This document shows, piece after piece, positions 28,167 to 38,384 of a DNA stretch of 64,000 nt. Origin of the DNA: Agrobacterium tumefaciens (GTDB lineage: Bacteria > Pseudomonadota > Alphaproteobacteria > Rhizobiales > Rhizobiaceae); contig NZ_CP072308.1 in assembly GCF_017726655.1 (NCBI RefSeq), positions 1,736,001 to 1,800,000 of the forward strand, in the 5' to 3' direction. Position 1 is the first letter of the stretch. The number at the start of each line of letters is the position of its first letter. The translations under genes and the position numbers were made by a program. The notes below the pieces were generated by a model. It saw nothing but the letters and a program-made list of their open reading frames with translations, was not told where the DNA came from and searched no databases.

Positions 28167-28865
28167 TTAGCGACGGATGAAGGTGAGATAGGCCGAGCTG
28201 CGGCCTTCTCGTTTTGCCTTGTTCTCGTAACGCGTGCCCGGCCAGTTGGCATAGGGCGTGCGCCAGTCATCAGCGCTTGTCGCCGTCCATTCAAAGCCGC
28301 CATGCCGGGCGCAATGCTGCAGCGTCCAGTTGACGTAAGTGTCGATGTCAGAGGCAAAGCAGAACTTGCCGCCGGGTTTCAACACGCGGTGAAAGCGGGC
28401 GAGATTGACGTCTGACACGAAGCGACGCTTCCAGTGCTTCTTCTTCGGCCAGGGATCGGGATAAAGCAGATCGATGTGATCGATCGACCCTTCCGGCAAC
28501 CAATCCAGCAATTGCGTCGCATCATCGTCGTAGAGCCTGATGTTCACGAGCTCACGCTCACGCACGGTGGCAAGCAGCTTGGCCATGGAGTTCACGAAGG
28601 GCTCGACGCCGATAAAACCCGTTTCGGGGTTTTCGACGGCGCGATGGGCGAGATGCTCACCGCCGCCAAAACCGATCTCCAGCCGGATGGATCGGACGTC
28701 AGCCGGAAAAAGAGTGACGAGATTTGACGGGGGCACGCTTTCCAGATCGAGTTTCAGCAAAGGCAGCAGGTTTTCAATCGTATCCACCTGCTGATGGCGC
28801 AGCGGCTTGCCCTTGCGCCTGCCAAAAAACGCTTCCGTCGCGCGCGAACGCCGTTCTTCCGTCAT
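28167..28865 (-). CDS. trmB: tRNA (guanine-N7-)-methyltransferase
   Basis: The 232-residue Rossmann-fold methyltransferase makes m7G46 in the tRNA variable loop. The SAM-binding strand is [12 protein letters not shown], and the family residues [13 protein letters not shown] (substrate site) are intact. The C-terminal half carries the [21 protein letters not shown] motif region (seen as WPGTRYE). It lies downstream of metK in the same direction. Confidence 0.95.
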   Translation of the reverse strand: MTEERRSRATEAFFGRRKGKPLRHQQVDTIENLLPLLKLDLESVPPSNLVTLFPADVRSIRLEIGFGGGEHLAHRAVENPETGFIGVEPFVNSMAKLLATVRERELVNIRLYDDDATQLLDWLPEGSIDHIDLLYPDPWPKKKHWKRRFVSDVNLARFHRVLKPGGKFCFASDIDTYVNWTLQHCARHGGFEWTATSADDWRTPYANWPGTRYENKAKREGRSSAYLTFIRR

Positions 28866-28891
28866 CTCATACTCTCAAGACCAAATAGACT

Positions 28892-28929
28892 TAACCCGCA
28901 CAGCACCCCGTGAGGCACTGTGCGGGTTA
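28892..28929. other. Perfect 12-pair stem-loop upstream of trmB
   Basis: TAACCCGCACAG and CTGTGCGGGTTA pair without mismatch around a 14-base loop. It sits about 27 bases upstream of the trmB ATG and 106 bases past the metK stop. No T-run follows on either strand, so a simple terminator is doubtful. Confidence 0.6.
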
Positions 28930-28989
28930 CAAAGTTGCAGACGGTATCTCTCAATCGCCGCCAAATAACAAGCGCGATATCTAGTTGAC

Positions 28990-29034
28990 GCATTTTCCAG
29001 ACGTAAAACCGCTACGCACTTTTACTGGAAATGC

Positions 29035-29035
<1 letters not shown>
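28990..29035. repeat. Palindromic intergenic repeat, copy 2
   Basis: Imperfect inverted arms GCATTTTCCAG ... CTGGAAATGC surround GTAAAACCGCTACGCAC. It matches the copy at 28121-28166 at most positions, in the same orientation, and ends exactly at the metK stop codon. Confidence 0.78.
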
Positions 29036-30297
<1,262 letters not shown>

Positions 30298-30367
30298 GCG
30301 GGATTCCCCTCAAAGAACGGTCTCCAGATTTTTTAGTCATTTCGGCCACGAAAAACAAGGACACAAC

Positions 30368-30389
30368 CACATAAATATATCTTTATGTG
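30368..30389. promoter_or_regulatory. Inverted repeat upstream of metK
   Basis: CACATAAA and TTTATGTG form an eight-base inverted repeat with a six-base centre, about 70 bases upstream of the metK start, in an AT-rich stretch. It could be an operator or part of the leader. No known SAM riboswitch consensus was recognised. Confidence 0.4.
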
Positions 30390-30418
30390 AGAATTCCTTT
30401 CTAATTCGACACAAAAAA

Positions 30419-30437
30419 ACGGTCCTTGCGGACCGTT
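30419..30437 (-). terminator. Rho-independent terminator of the praR-like gene
   Basis: On the minus strand AACGGTCC pairs with GGACCGTT around GCAA, followed directly by a run of T. It lies about 47 bases past the stop at 30484, so metK is transcribed separately. Confidence 0.88.
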
Positions 30438-30483
30438 GAGTGCCCGGCATCCCGTGCCGGAAATATTATGGCGAGAGCGCAGA

Positions 30484-30906
30484 TTACTCCGCGTCACCCT
30501 CGGCGGCGAGCGCCTTGACAAGATCGACAAGGCGGCGACGAACCTTTGGATCGGCGATCTTCACGAAAGCCCGGTTCAGTTGCAGACCTTCGGCAGACGA
30601 CAGGAAGTCTACCACGTAGTTGGAGCTGGACGCTTCCGCCATTCCGGGCGTTCCGCCAGGCTGATCGCCGGGTGCATCTTCGAAGAAAAAGGAAACGGGT
30701 ACGTTCAGGATCGCCGAGATATTCTGCAGGCGGCTGGCGCCAACACGGTTCGTGCCCTTTTCGTATTTCTGGATTTGCTGAAAGGTAATTCCAAGACTCT
30801 CACCGAGCTTTTCCTGGCTCATGCCGAGCATGGTCCGGCGAAGGCGAATTCGGCTGCCGACATGAATGTCGATGGGGTTAGGCTTTTTCTTATTTTCGGT
30901 CATCAT
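30484..30906 (-). CDS. praR: XRE-family transcriptional regulator, PraR/PhrR-like
   Basis: The 140-residue protein has a Cro/C1-type helix-turn-helix at about residues 14-70 (SRIRLRRTMLGMSQEKLGES and FQQIQKYEKGTNRVGA), followed by a short helical tail. The N-terminus KKKPNPIDIHVG and the segment VPVSFFFEDAPG match the rhizobial PraR/PhrR group. In Rhizobium leguminosarum PraR represses biofilm and quorum-sensing genes. The symbol rests on recollection of that sequence, so the assignment is moderate, while the fold is certain. A terminator follows. Confidence 0.75.
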   Translation of the reverse strand: MMTENKKKPNPIDIHVGSRIRLRRTMLGMSQEKLGESLGITFQQIQKYEKGTNRVGASRLQNISAILNVPVSFFFEDAPGDQPGGTPGMAEASSSNYVVDFLSSAEGLQLNRAFVKIADPKVRRRLVDLVKALAAEGDAE

Positions 30907-31037
30907 GCGGTCCTGACACTCGGAAAGGGTTGATATAGTGCTTCACTAATATTCTAAGAAATAAGCCGGTATTGGGACAACGGCCAAACTTGTTTTACGA
31001 CTGACCTATTCACTATGCAATTGTGGGGGGTGCGCGG

Positions 31038-32627
31038 TCAATTCCGGCCGCGCGCAAAACTCCACGCACCGCCCGCCGCAACAATCATCATCAAAGAAAA
31101 AATCAACCAGAAATACGTCCGATGTGTGTCGTAACCGATAGCATCACGAGACCCACCACTCAAGGTGGCGTCAATAGTGCCGACTTGACCATAGTCAAGA
31201 CCAGCAACGATGCGGCCATAGGGGTCGATGACGGCCGAGATGCCGGTATTGGCACCGCGAATCACCGGGACACCCGTTTCAACAGCCCGTATGCGTGCCT
31301 GTAGAAAATGTTGATAGGGCCCAGGCGTATCGCCAAACCAGCCATCATTGGTCACATTCAGGATCGCTGTTGCCCCTTGAAGCTCGGGTGTCATCTCGCC
31401 GGGAAAAATGATCTCGTAGCAGATCAGCGGGTAGAACCTCTTCCCAGATGGCAGGGTCAGCGACGTGCGGGATGACGCAGCGGAAAAGCCACCCGGCAGG
31501 GCAATGACGTTGTTGATACCGAATTCGCGCAGCACATTCTCAAAGGGAACATATTCACCAAAGGGGGTCAGATGCACCTTGTCGGCCGCTCCGATGATCT
31601 CCCCCTGACTATCGATCGCATAGACCGAATTGTAATAGCGCGGTGGTCGCCCGGCGCCCTGATCCTCCATTCGGACGGCGCCGGTAAACAGAACTTGGCC
31701 ATCATCAAGCGTTTTGGCGATTTCCGTCAGCGCGTCTGGATTCTGCGTCAAGATGAACGGGACAGAGGTTTCCGGCCAGACGATGATGTCGGGGCGCTTC
31801 TTGCCGTCTCCCGGTGGCAGCGCGGATAGTCGCAGGTGCTCTGCGAAGATTTCCGCGCGGTCACCATTCAGCATCTTGCGCGATTGATCGATGGACGGCT
31901 GGACAATGCGGACGGTCAACGCATCCGCCGGCGTCTCGGCCGGTGTCTGTAGGCGGTAAAGGCCGTAACCAACATGACCCGCCAATAAGAGGCCAGCAAT
32001 TGCGAGACCCGGCGCCATGCCTTTTTTCGTCGCAATCAACGCCGGCGCGGCAAAAATGAAGACGGCAAGCGTCGTTATGCTGAAAAGCCCCAGCAAGTGC
32101 ACAGATTGCATCATGACAGGAATAGGCATGATGCCGTAGCCGATGGCGTTCCAGGGAAAGCCGGTCGCCAGAAAACTACGCAACCATTCCGTCAGACCAA
32201 AGGCAGCCGCCAGCGCCGCAATGCGGCCCAAGCCATCGGACCAGAGGAGATTGGCAGCCGCAACCGCAAAACCGTAAAACAGCGCCAGAAATGCCGGCAG
32301 GCCGAGGATGGCAAGCGGCAGAGCCCAGGCGAATTCATCTGCTTCGAGAAGCAGCGCATTGCCCAGCCACCACAGCCCGGCCACGAAATAACCAAGGCCG
32401 AAACACCAGCCTATACCGAAGGCCGGCAAGGCGCGATTGAAGAGGCCACCACCAGGCTTTGCGGTGCAACCATCGATAAGCCAGACAAGCAGTGTGAAAG
32501 ACAGGAACAGTGCGGCAAAAAAACCGAATGGTGGTAGGGCGAGCGCCCCGATCGCGCCGGCGGCGATCGCGATCAACGCGCGGCTCATGCCGCTGGCCAG
32601 CATTAACCTGCCTGCAAGACGCTCCAT
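31038..32627 (-). CDS. lnt: Apolipoprotein N-acyltransferase
   Basis: The 529-residue inner-membrane enzyme adds the third acyl chain to lipoproteins. The N-terminal half has about seven TM segments. The nitrilase-like periplasmic domain shows the catalytic triad: Glu near 286 in VWPETSVPF, Lys near 347 in DKVHLTPFGEY, and Cys near 402 in PLICYEIIFP. A final TM follows. GGAG five bases upstream fixes the ATG at 32627; the frame continues to 32738 without support. It works after Lgt and LspA (lspA lies at 53142). Confidence 0.96.
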   Translation of the reverse strand: MERLAGRLMLASGMSRALIAIAAGAIGALALPPFGFFAALFLSFTLLVWLIDGCTAKPGGGLFNRALPAFGIGWCFGLGYFVAGLWWLGNALLLEADEFAWALPLAILGLPAFLALFYGFAVAAANLLWSDGLGRIAALAAAFGLTEWLRSFLATGFPWNAIGYGIMPIPVMMQSVHLLGLFSITTLAVFIFAAPALIATKKGMAPGLAIAGLLLAGHVGYGLYRLQTPAETPADALTVRIVQPSIDQSRKMLNGDRAEIFAEHLRLSALPPGDGKKRPDIIVWPETSVPFILTQNPDALTEIAKTLDDGQVLFTGAVRMEDQGAGRPPRYYNSVYAIDSQGEIIGAADKVHLTPFGEYVPFENVLREFGINNVIALPGGFSAASSRTSLTLPSGKRFYPLICYEIIFPGEMTPELQGATAILNVTNDGWFGDTPGPYQHFLQARIRAVETGVPVIRGANTGISAVIDPYGRIVAGLDYGQVGTIDATLSGGSRDAIGYDTHRTYFWLIFSLMMIVAAGGAWSFARGRN

Positions 32628-32828
32628 GCCAACTCCGTTAATGCCCATTCGGCAGCGCCCGCTCGCGGCAAGGCTGCTGCGCCCGCAAAATTTCCCCTGG
32701 AATCGACGTAAAGGAAAAAAGATTCGCAGTCCACACAAGGGATGACGCCAGCCACTTTCTCAGGCCTTTCGCGCATCACCCCACCGATGTCGAACAATCG
32801 GAAGGTGACGGGATATCCCGTCGCCCCA

Positions 32829-33968
32829 TTATTCCGCGTTTTGTTGATGTGTGATCAGACGCACATCTGGAGCCGGCAGCGCAATGACGGCGCTTGCATC
32901 TTCCGGAGCTCGATCATCCTCACCCTCGGACCCGTGATCGCGGACGATACGGACGCCCTTGATGCGCCGGCTGTCTGCGTCGAGGATCTGGAACTCGAAG
33001 CCCGGGACGGCCCTGACGACCTCACCCTTGGTCGGGATACGGCCAAGCGCGAAGAAGATGAGCCCGCCCAGTGTATCGATTTCTTCCAGATGTTCCCGCA
33101 CGTCGAAATCCGGGCCGATGGCATCGGCAAGTTCGGTAAGCTCCGCGCGGGCATCGGCAACAAGCACATCGGCGGAAAGGCGCGAAAACATCGCCTCATC
33201 CTTGTCGTGCTCGTCATCGATGTCACCGATGACCATCTCAACGATGTCTTCGTGGCTGACGAGACCGTCGGTGCCACCGTACTCATCGATGACGAGAGCG
33301 AGCTGCGTTCTCTGCGCCTGCATGGTTTTCAGGAGATCAGAGGCAAGCATGGACGGCGGTGCGAAGAGGATCTTGCGCACGAGACCCGCATCGGCAACCG
33401 TTTTTTCGAGATCAACCCGCGCCAGATCGAAATTGGGACGCGGCGAACGGGGCGACTTCACTTCCGTGTAGGTGACGCTGCGCGATCCAGCCCGACGCTT
33501 GTTGCGTGCCTGCTTGGCGACGTAGGCCAGGAGGTCGCGGATATGGATCATGCCCTTGGGGTCATCCAGCGTCTCGTCATAGACGGGCATGCGGGAGCGC
33601 CCGGTTTCCTCGAAGAGGATCAGCGCATCGCCGATCGTCATATTCTGGTCCAGACCGTCGATATCGACCCGTGGGATCATGATATCTTCAACGCGGACTT
33701 CCCGGAAGCGGAGGATGTTGTGCAGCATCGCCCGTTCTTCGGGCGTGAAGGCCGCACCGATTTCGGTGTCGTCCATCAGCGCGTCGGTCAAATCCTCGCG
33801 CAGGCGTTCGCCCTGGGATGGTTTCAGCAACCGCGCGATGCGTGACCAGATGGTCGATCTCGGTTTGGCATTGTAGTCCTGACGTAAGTGACTACTGCCC
33901 TCCTCCGAAGAGGACTGCTCGCCGTTTTCTCTGCCCTCATTGGCAGGTCGTGCAGAATGTTCGTTCAT
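32829..33968 (-). CDS. CorC/HlyC-type hemolysin-family protein with CBS pair
   Basis: The 379-residue protein has an acidic/Ser-rich N-terminal tail, a region containing EDIMIPRVDIDGLD, two CBS domains (about residues 105-250) and a C-terminal CorC_HlyC (transporter-associated) domain. Relatives are linked to magnesium/cobalt efflux. Unlike TlyC-type proteins it lacks the DUF21 membrane domain, matching CorC. The ybeY gene precedes it directly; the phoH-ybeY-corC-lnt order is widely conserved. A TTG at 33980 is an alternative start. Confidence 0.9.
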   Translation of the reverse strand: MNEHSARPANEGRENGEQSSSEEGSSHLRQDYNAKPRSTIWSRIARLLKPSQGERLREDLTDALMDDTEIGAAFTPEERAMLHNILRFREVRVEDIMIPRVDIDGLDQNMTIGDALILFEETGRSRMPVYDETLDDPKGMIHIRDLLAYVAKQARNKRRAGSRSVTYTEVKSPRSPRPNFDLARVDLEKTVADAGLVRKILFAPPSMLASDLLKTMQAQRTQLALVIDEYGGTDGLVSHEDIVEMVIGDIDDEHDKDEAMFSRLSADVLVADARAELTELADAIGPDFDVREHLEEIDTLGGLIFFALGRIPTKGEVVRAVPGFEFQILDADSRRIKGVRIVRDHGSEGEDDRAPEDASAVIALPAPDVRLITHQQNAE

Positions 33969-33983
33969 GGCTCCAGACAATAT

Positions 33984-34490
33984 TTAAAGCGGCTCTTGAC
34001 CCGCGTAGGGATCAGATAGGCCAAGCACCGCCAAAATGCGAGTCTCAAGCGACTCCATTTCTTCCGCTTCTTCCTCATCCATGTGGTCATAACCGAACAA
34101 ATGCAGGAACCCATGAACGAGAAGATGGGTCAGATGATCCTCGAAACTCTTGTCAAGTTCAAGAGCCTCGCGCTCAACCGTCTCACGTGCGATGACGATA
34201 TCGCCCAGCATCGGGCCCGGCATTCCGCCCGGTTCCAGCGGAAAAGCAGGGAAAGACAAGACGTTGGTCGCCTTGTCCTTGTCACGCCATTCGGCGTTGA
34301 TTTCCCGGATATTTTCATCGTCGGTGAAGACCAGCGAGAGTTCGACCGGCATTTTCGGAAAGGGTTGATCCTCTTTCCGCTTCAGAAAATCGACCGCCGC
34401 ATCCAGCACCTTTGACGCAAAGGCAGACAGGTCCTCTTCCGAGGACCAGCCTTCGGCCTCCACGCTGATTTGAATATCCAGAGCTGTCAT
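33984..34490 (-). CDS. ybeY: Endoribonuclease YbeY
   Basis: The 168-residue metal-dependent RNase acts in 16S rRNA 3' maturation and ribosome quality control. The zinc motif is complete: HGFLHLFGYDH near residues 126-136. It sits ten bases after phoH and 15 bases before the corC-like gene, consistent with one operon. Confidence 0.96.
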   Translation of the reverse strand: MTALDIQISVEAEGWSSEEDLSAFASKVLDAAVDFLKRKEDQPFPKMPVELSLVFTDDENIREINAEWRDKDKATNVLSFPAFPLEPGGMPGPMLGDIVIARETVEREALELDKSFEDHLTHLLVHGFLHLFGYDHMDEEEAEEMESLETRILAVLGLSDPYAGQEPL

Positions 34491-34500
34491 TGTCTTTTCG

Positions 34501-35556
34501 TCAGTCGCCCTTCAGCAGGCTCTCATCCGGCACGGCCGTATGGGATTCATAGGCCCGGACAATGCGCGCCACCATCGGGTGACGGACAACATCCACATCC
34601 TTGAACCGCACAACGGACACGCCTTCCACCTCCGTCAGGATCTGCAGGGCTTCCACGAGGCCGGACTTCACGCCGCGCGGCAAGTCCACTTGGCTTGGGT
34701 CACCGGTCACAATCATGCGGCCGTTTTCGCCAAGGCGTGTCAGGAACATTTTCATCTGCATCGTCGTCGTGTTCTGGGCTTCGTCCAGAATGACCGCGGC
34801 GTTGGCGAGTGTGCGACCACGCATGAAGGCGAGCGGCGCAATTTCGATGACACCCGCCTGGATGGCGCGCTCCACCTTGTCACCCGGCATCATGTCATAC
34901 AGCGCGTCGTAAAGCGGGCGGAGATACGGATCGACCTTTTCCTTCATGTCGCCGGGCAGGAAGCCCAGACGCTCGCCCGCTTCGACGGCCGGACGCGAAA
35001 GGATGATGCGATCGACCGCGCCACGCTCCAGAAGCTGCGCCGCGTGCGCCACAGCCAGATAGGTCTTGCCCGTGCCAGCGGGGCCAACACCAAATACGAG
35101 TTCGGATTGTTCCAACGCTCGCATATAGACGTCCTGCGTGGGCGTCCGTGCCGAAATGGTCTTCTTACGCGTTGAAATCTGCGCCATGGAAATTTTCGCC
35201 TTGCGCTCCATGGTCGGCAGCGTCAGCTGGTCGTCAGCTGCGACGGCCATGCGGATTGCCCCCTCCACGTCAGAAAGCTCGACGGCGCCACCTTTAAGCA
35301 AACGCTCATAAAGGAAATCAAGCGCGCGACGGGCCTGGTTGGTGGAAACCACATCGCCGGTGATGGCGACGGAGTTGCCGCGGGGGCGGGCGTCAATATT
35401 GAGGCGCTGCTCCAGGAGCTTCAGGTTCTGATCGAACTGACCGAATAGCTCTCCCGCTATCCTGTTATTCTCGAACGTGAGGACGAAGTGATTGGCGTCG
35501 GTCGCGGCTGGGCGTGGCTGGCGCGATGAATTTGATACCAATTCGTGTGCGTTCAA
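34501..35556 (-). CDS. phoH: PhoH-like ATPase
   Basis: The 351-residue protein has an N-terminal KH-like region and a P-loop ATPase domain: Walker A GPAGTGKTYLA near residue 156, LSRPAVEAGERLGFLPGD, and a Walker B-like VILDEAQN. Its close partnership with YbeY suggests a role in RNA processing. The start is taken as TTG 35556, nine bases after AGGAG; a TTG at 35577 is also in frame. It lies 40 bases after miaB. Confidence 0.93.
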   Translation of the reverse strand: MNAHELVSNSSRQPRPAATDANHFVLTFENNRIAGELFGQFDQNLKLLEQRLNIDARPRGNSVAITGDVVSTNQARRALDFLYERLLKGGAVELSDVEGAIRMAVAADDQLTLPTMERKAKISMAQISTRKKTISARTPTQDVYMRALEQSELVFGVGPAGTGKTYLAVAHAAQLLERGAVDRIILSRPAVEAGERLGFLPGDMKEKVDPYLRPLYDALYDMMPGDKVERAIQAGVIEIAPLAFMRGRTLANAAVILDEAQNTTTMQMKMFLTRLGENGRMIVTGDPSQVDLPRGVKSGLVEALQILTEVEGVSVVRFKDVDVVRHPMVARIVRAYESHTAVPDESLLKGD

Positions 35557-35596
35557 GCGGTCAGGCTCCTGTCCCAATCAGTGTCGGCTCCCCACT

Positions 35597-37000
35597 CTAA
35601 CTCCCTGCCACCTCGGCAAACAAGCTGTTTGGACCCGTTGCGGTGATTCGTACATTAACAATGTCACCGATTTTCAAATTCTTTGCATCAAGATTCACGG
35701 ATTGCAGCCACGGAGAGCGACCTATCAACTGTTCAGGCATGCGACCGGGCTTTTCCAGCAGCACATCCATCGTTTTTCCGACGAGCGACTCCGCAAATTC
35801 CTTCTGCTGCCGCAGCAACAGCGCCTGCAATCTTTCCAACCGCTCGGCCTTGACGTCCTCATCGACCTGATCGGTCAGATCGGCGCCCGGCGTGCCGGGG
35901 CGGGTCGAATATTTGAACGAGAAGGCCTGCGCGTATTTGACCGTTTCGACCATCGCCATCGTGTCTTCGAAATCGCGAGCGGTCTCACCGGGGAAACCCA
36001 CAATAAAGTCCCCGGACATGGCGATATCAGGGCGGGCGGAGCGAATCTTGTCGATCAGCCTGATATATTCCTCACCGGTGTGACGGCGGTTCATCGCCTT
36101 CAGGATGCGGTCAGAGCCCGACTGTACCGGCAGGTGCAGATAGGGCATGAGAATGCGCAGATCGCGATGCGCGCCAATCAGGCGATCATCCATGTCACGC
36201 GGGTGACTGGTGGTGTAACGAAGCCGCGCGAGCCGGGGAATCTCCGCCAGACGGTAAAGCAGTTCGGCAAGGCCCCATTTTTCGCCCTTCGCGCCTTCGC
36301 CCTGCCAGGCGTTGACGTTCTGGCCGAGCAGCGTGATTTCACGCACGCCCGCATCCACCAGCTTCATCGCTTCATCGACGATCTGGCGCACAGGCCGGGA
36401 TACTTCCGAACCGCGGGTGTACGGCACGACACAGAAAGTGCAGAACTTGTCGCAGCCTTCCTGGACCGTCAGGAACGCGGTGACGCCGCGTGTGCGCAAA
36501 GTGGATTTCTCCGCGACCGGCAGGTGTTCGAACTTATCCTCGACCGCATATTCCGTCTCGATGACACGCTCGCCACCGCGCACGCGCTTCAAGGCGTCCG
36601 GCAGGCGGTGATAGGTCTGCGGTCCGATGACGACGTCGACGGCGGGGGCACGGCGCAGAATTTCCTCGCCTTCCGCCTGCGCCACACAGCCGGCAACACC
36701 GATCATGAATTCGCGGCCCTGCTCTTCGCGCGACTTTTTCATATCTCGCAGACGGCCGAGCGCGGAGTAAACCTTCTCTGCTGCCTTTTCGCGGATGTGA
36801 CAGGTGTTCAAGAGAACCAGATCCGCCTCGCCCATATCCTCCGTCTGAACGTACCCATCCTTCGCCAACGCATCGCTCATGCGGACGGAATCGTAGACGT
36901 TCATCTGGCAGCCATAGGTCTTGATGAAAACCTTGCGGCTGTTTGCGCCTTCACGGGCGTTCACGGGTGGGGCTTCGAGGCCAAGCGTTTCCTGGGTCAT
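35597..37000 (-). CDS. miaB: tRNA-2-methylthio-N6-dimethylallyladenosine synthase
   Basis: The 467-residue radical-SAM methylthiotransferase modifies A37. It has the N-terminal UPF0004 domain with Cys ligands ([26 protein letters not shown]), the radical-SAM cluster motif [15 protein letters not shown] near residue 180, and a C-terminal TRAM domain. Two iron-sulfur clusters are expected. It follows olsA by 66 bases. Confidence 0.96.
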   Translation of the reverse strand: MTQETLGLEAPPVNAREGANSRKVFIKTYGCQMNVYDSVRMSDALAKDGYVQTEDMGEADLVLLNTCHIREKAAEKVYSALGRLRDMKKSREEQGREFMIGVAGCVAQAEGEEILRRAPAVDVVIGPQTYHRLPDALKRVRGGERVIETEYAVEDKFEHLPVAEKSTLRTRGVTAFLTVQEGCDKFCTFCVVPYTRGSEVSRPVRQIVDEAMKLVDAGVREITLLGQNVNAWQGEGAKGEKWGLAELLYRLAEIPRLARLRYTTSHPRDMDDRLIGAHRDLRILMPYLHLPVQSGSDRILKAMNRRHTGEEYIRLIDKIRSARPDIAMSGDFIVGFPGETARDFEDTMAMVETVKYAQAFSFKYSTRPGTPGADLTDQVDEDVKAERLERLQALLLRQQKEFAESLVGKTMDVLLEKPGRMPEQLIGRSPWLQSVNLDAKNLKIGDIVNVRITATGPNSLFAEVAGS

Positions 37001-37066
37001 GGCGGCTATCTAGTGTTTTTCCCGGCCAGATTAAACAGAAAAATGCCGGAAAGGCGAACACATCTG

Positions 37067-37861
37067 CTAATCGCGCCAGCCGCCGCGCAGGCTGAATGCC
37101 AGCATGGAGCGGATTGTAGACGTGATATCGGTTGTGAGGCGCTTGCGGTTGTCCGTGTTGTGAAAGGGGATACTGTCGCCGAATGTCACGTCGACATCGA
37201 TGTTGCCCGCCTTGATGATACCGAGCAGATGCGGCACGAGTGTGATGCTGCCCGGCCAGGCGGCAATGACGCGGTGGTAGCGTCCCATGGACATGCCCTG
37301 CACCCGGGTATAGGCAATCGCCACGGGCTGGACGTATACCAGCTTTCCGGGAACCTGATCGGCTGCGGTGGAAGCTGCGCCGAACAGCGAAGATTTGACG
37401 GGGAGCACGCGGTTTCCGTCCGACGTCGTGCCTTCCGGAAACAGGACGACGATTTCCCCGTCCGCCATGCGGCTGGCAATCTCGCTGACCTGGGCGCCGG
37501 TGCTGCGCTTCTGCTCCCGCTGAACGAAAATGCTTTTCTGCAACCGAGCGAGCCAGCCGAAGACCGGCCAGTCCCGCACCTCGGTTTTGGCAATGAACAC
37601 CACATCGGCGATGCTGCCCAGAACGAGGATATCCTTCCACGAGGCGTGGTTCACTGCCAGCATGAGCGGCTTTGCGCGCTCGAGATCGCCATGGACATGG
37701 ACACGGATGCCGAGGACGTGGCAGGCGATGCGGTGCCAGATGCGTGGGATGCGGCGGCGCAGATGCCAATTGAACGCAAGCCCCAGGAGTTGCAGCGGCA
37801 GCAGGACCAGCGTGACGACCAGGAGAACGACCGCAATATAGGCCGTGCGCAACCACATCAT
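37067..37861 (-). CDS. olsA: Lyso-ornithine lipid acyltransferase OlsA (PlsC-family)
   Basis: The 264-residue membrane acyltransferase has N-terminal TM (about residues 5-30), HX4D in NHASWKD (residues 71-77) and FPEGTTSDG near 137. PlsC-family enzymes acylate glycerol-3-phosphate derivatives. In Sinorhizobium meliloti the gene beside miaB/phoH/ybeY is olsA, which O-acylates lyso-ornithine lipid; the same neighbourhood here and the presence of olsB at 49861 support that assignment. Phosphatidic-acid synthesis is a possible alternative or second activity. Confidence 0.8.
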   Translation of the reverse strand: MMWLRTAYIAVVLLVVTLVLLPLQLLGLAFNWHLRRRIPRIWHRIACHVLGIRVHVHGDLERAKPLMLAVNHASWKDILVLGSIADVVFIAKTEVRDWPVFGWLARLQKSIFVQREQKRSTGAQVSEIASRMADGEIVVLFPEGTTSDGNRVLPVKSSLFGAASTAADQVPGKLVYVQPVAIAYTRVQGMSMGRYHRVIAAWPGSITLVPHLLGIIKAGNIDVDVTFGDSIPFHNTDNRKRLTTDITSTIRSMLAFSLRGGWRD

Positions 37862-37891
37862 AATGAGAACGCCCGCCTGCTCACATGGGCC

Positions 37892-38320
37892 TCAGCGTTC
37901 TTCGGGTTTCAGAGGCACGCCGTAAAGTTCCAGACGGTGATCCACCAGCTTGAAGCCATGCTCGCGGGCGATCTTTTCCTGAAGCGCCTCGATTTCGGGC
38001 GAGTGAAATTCGATCACGACGCTGTTCTTGAGGTCGATCAGATGATCATGATGTTCTTCTGGAACCGTCTCGTAACGCGAGCGACCGTCGCGAAAATCGT
38101 GCCGCTCGATAATCCCCGCATCTTCGAACAGCTTGACCGTTCGATAGACCGTGGAAATCGAGATGCGTGGATCGACGGCGGAGGAACGGCGATAGAGCTC
38201 CTCGACATCGGGATGATCCGCCGATTCCTGAAGAACACGGGCGATGACGCGGCGCTGGTCCGTCATGCGCATGCCGCGCTCGGCGCAGAGCTCCTCCAGC
38301 GTTTTCGAAAGGTCTGTCAC
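37892..38320 (-). CDS. fur: Fur-family metalloregulator (Fur/Mur)
   Basis: The 142-residue repressor has a winged helix (MTDQRRVIARVL, SISTVYRTVKLFEDAGII) and the metal site region EEHHDHLIDL at about residues 88-97. Only one Cys (residue 12) is present; the CxxC pairs that bind structural zinc in enteric Fur are absent, as in rhizobial Mur proteins that answer to manganese as well as iron. The GTG start at 38320 follows AAAAGG by nine bases; the frame upstream to 38548 overlaps rimI and is not used. It could control iron or manganese uptake genes elsewhere. Confidence 0.92.
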   Translation of the reverse strand: MTDLSKTLEELCAERGMRMTDQRRVIARVLQESADHPDVEELYRRSSAVDPRISISTVYRTVKLFEDAGIIERHDFRDGRSRYETVPEEHHDHLIDLKNSVVIEFHSPEIEALQEKIAREHGFKLVDHRLELYGVPLKPEER

Positions 38321-38384
38321 GTCTTCTGGCCTTTTGAGAATTCCGGTTTGCGGCTTTCGCCGAAAAAATGCCTGTCGCAGGGAA

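Noticed and set aside
30298..30483. SAM riboswitch ahead of metK
   Set aside because: No SAM-I, SAM-II or SAM/SAH-type core could be recognised by eye. Only a simple inverted repeat and a terminator of the preceding gene are visible.
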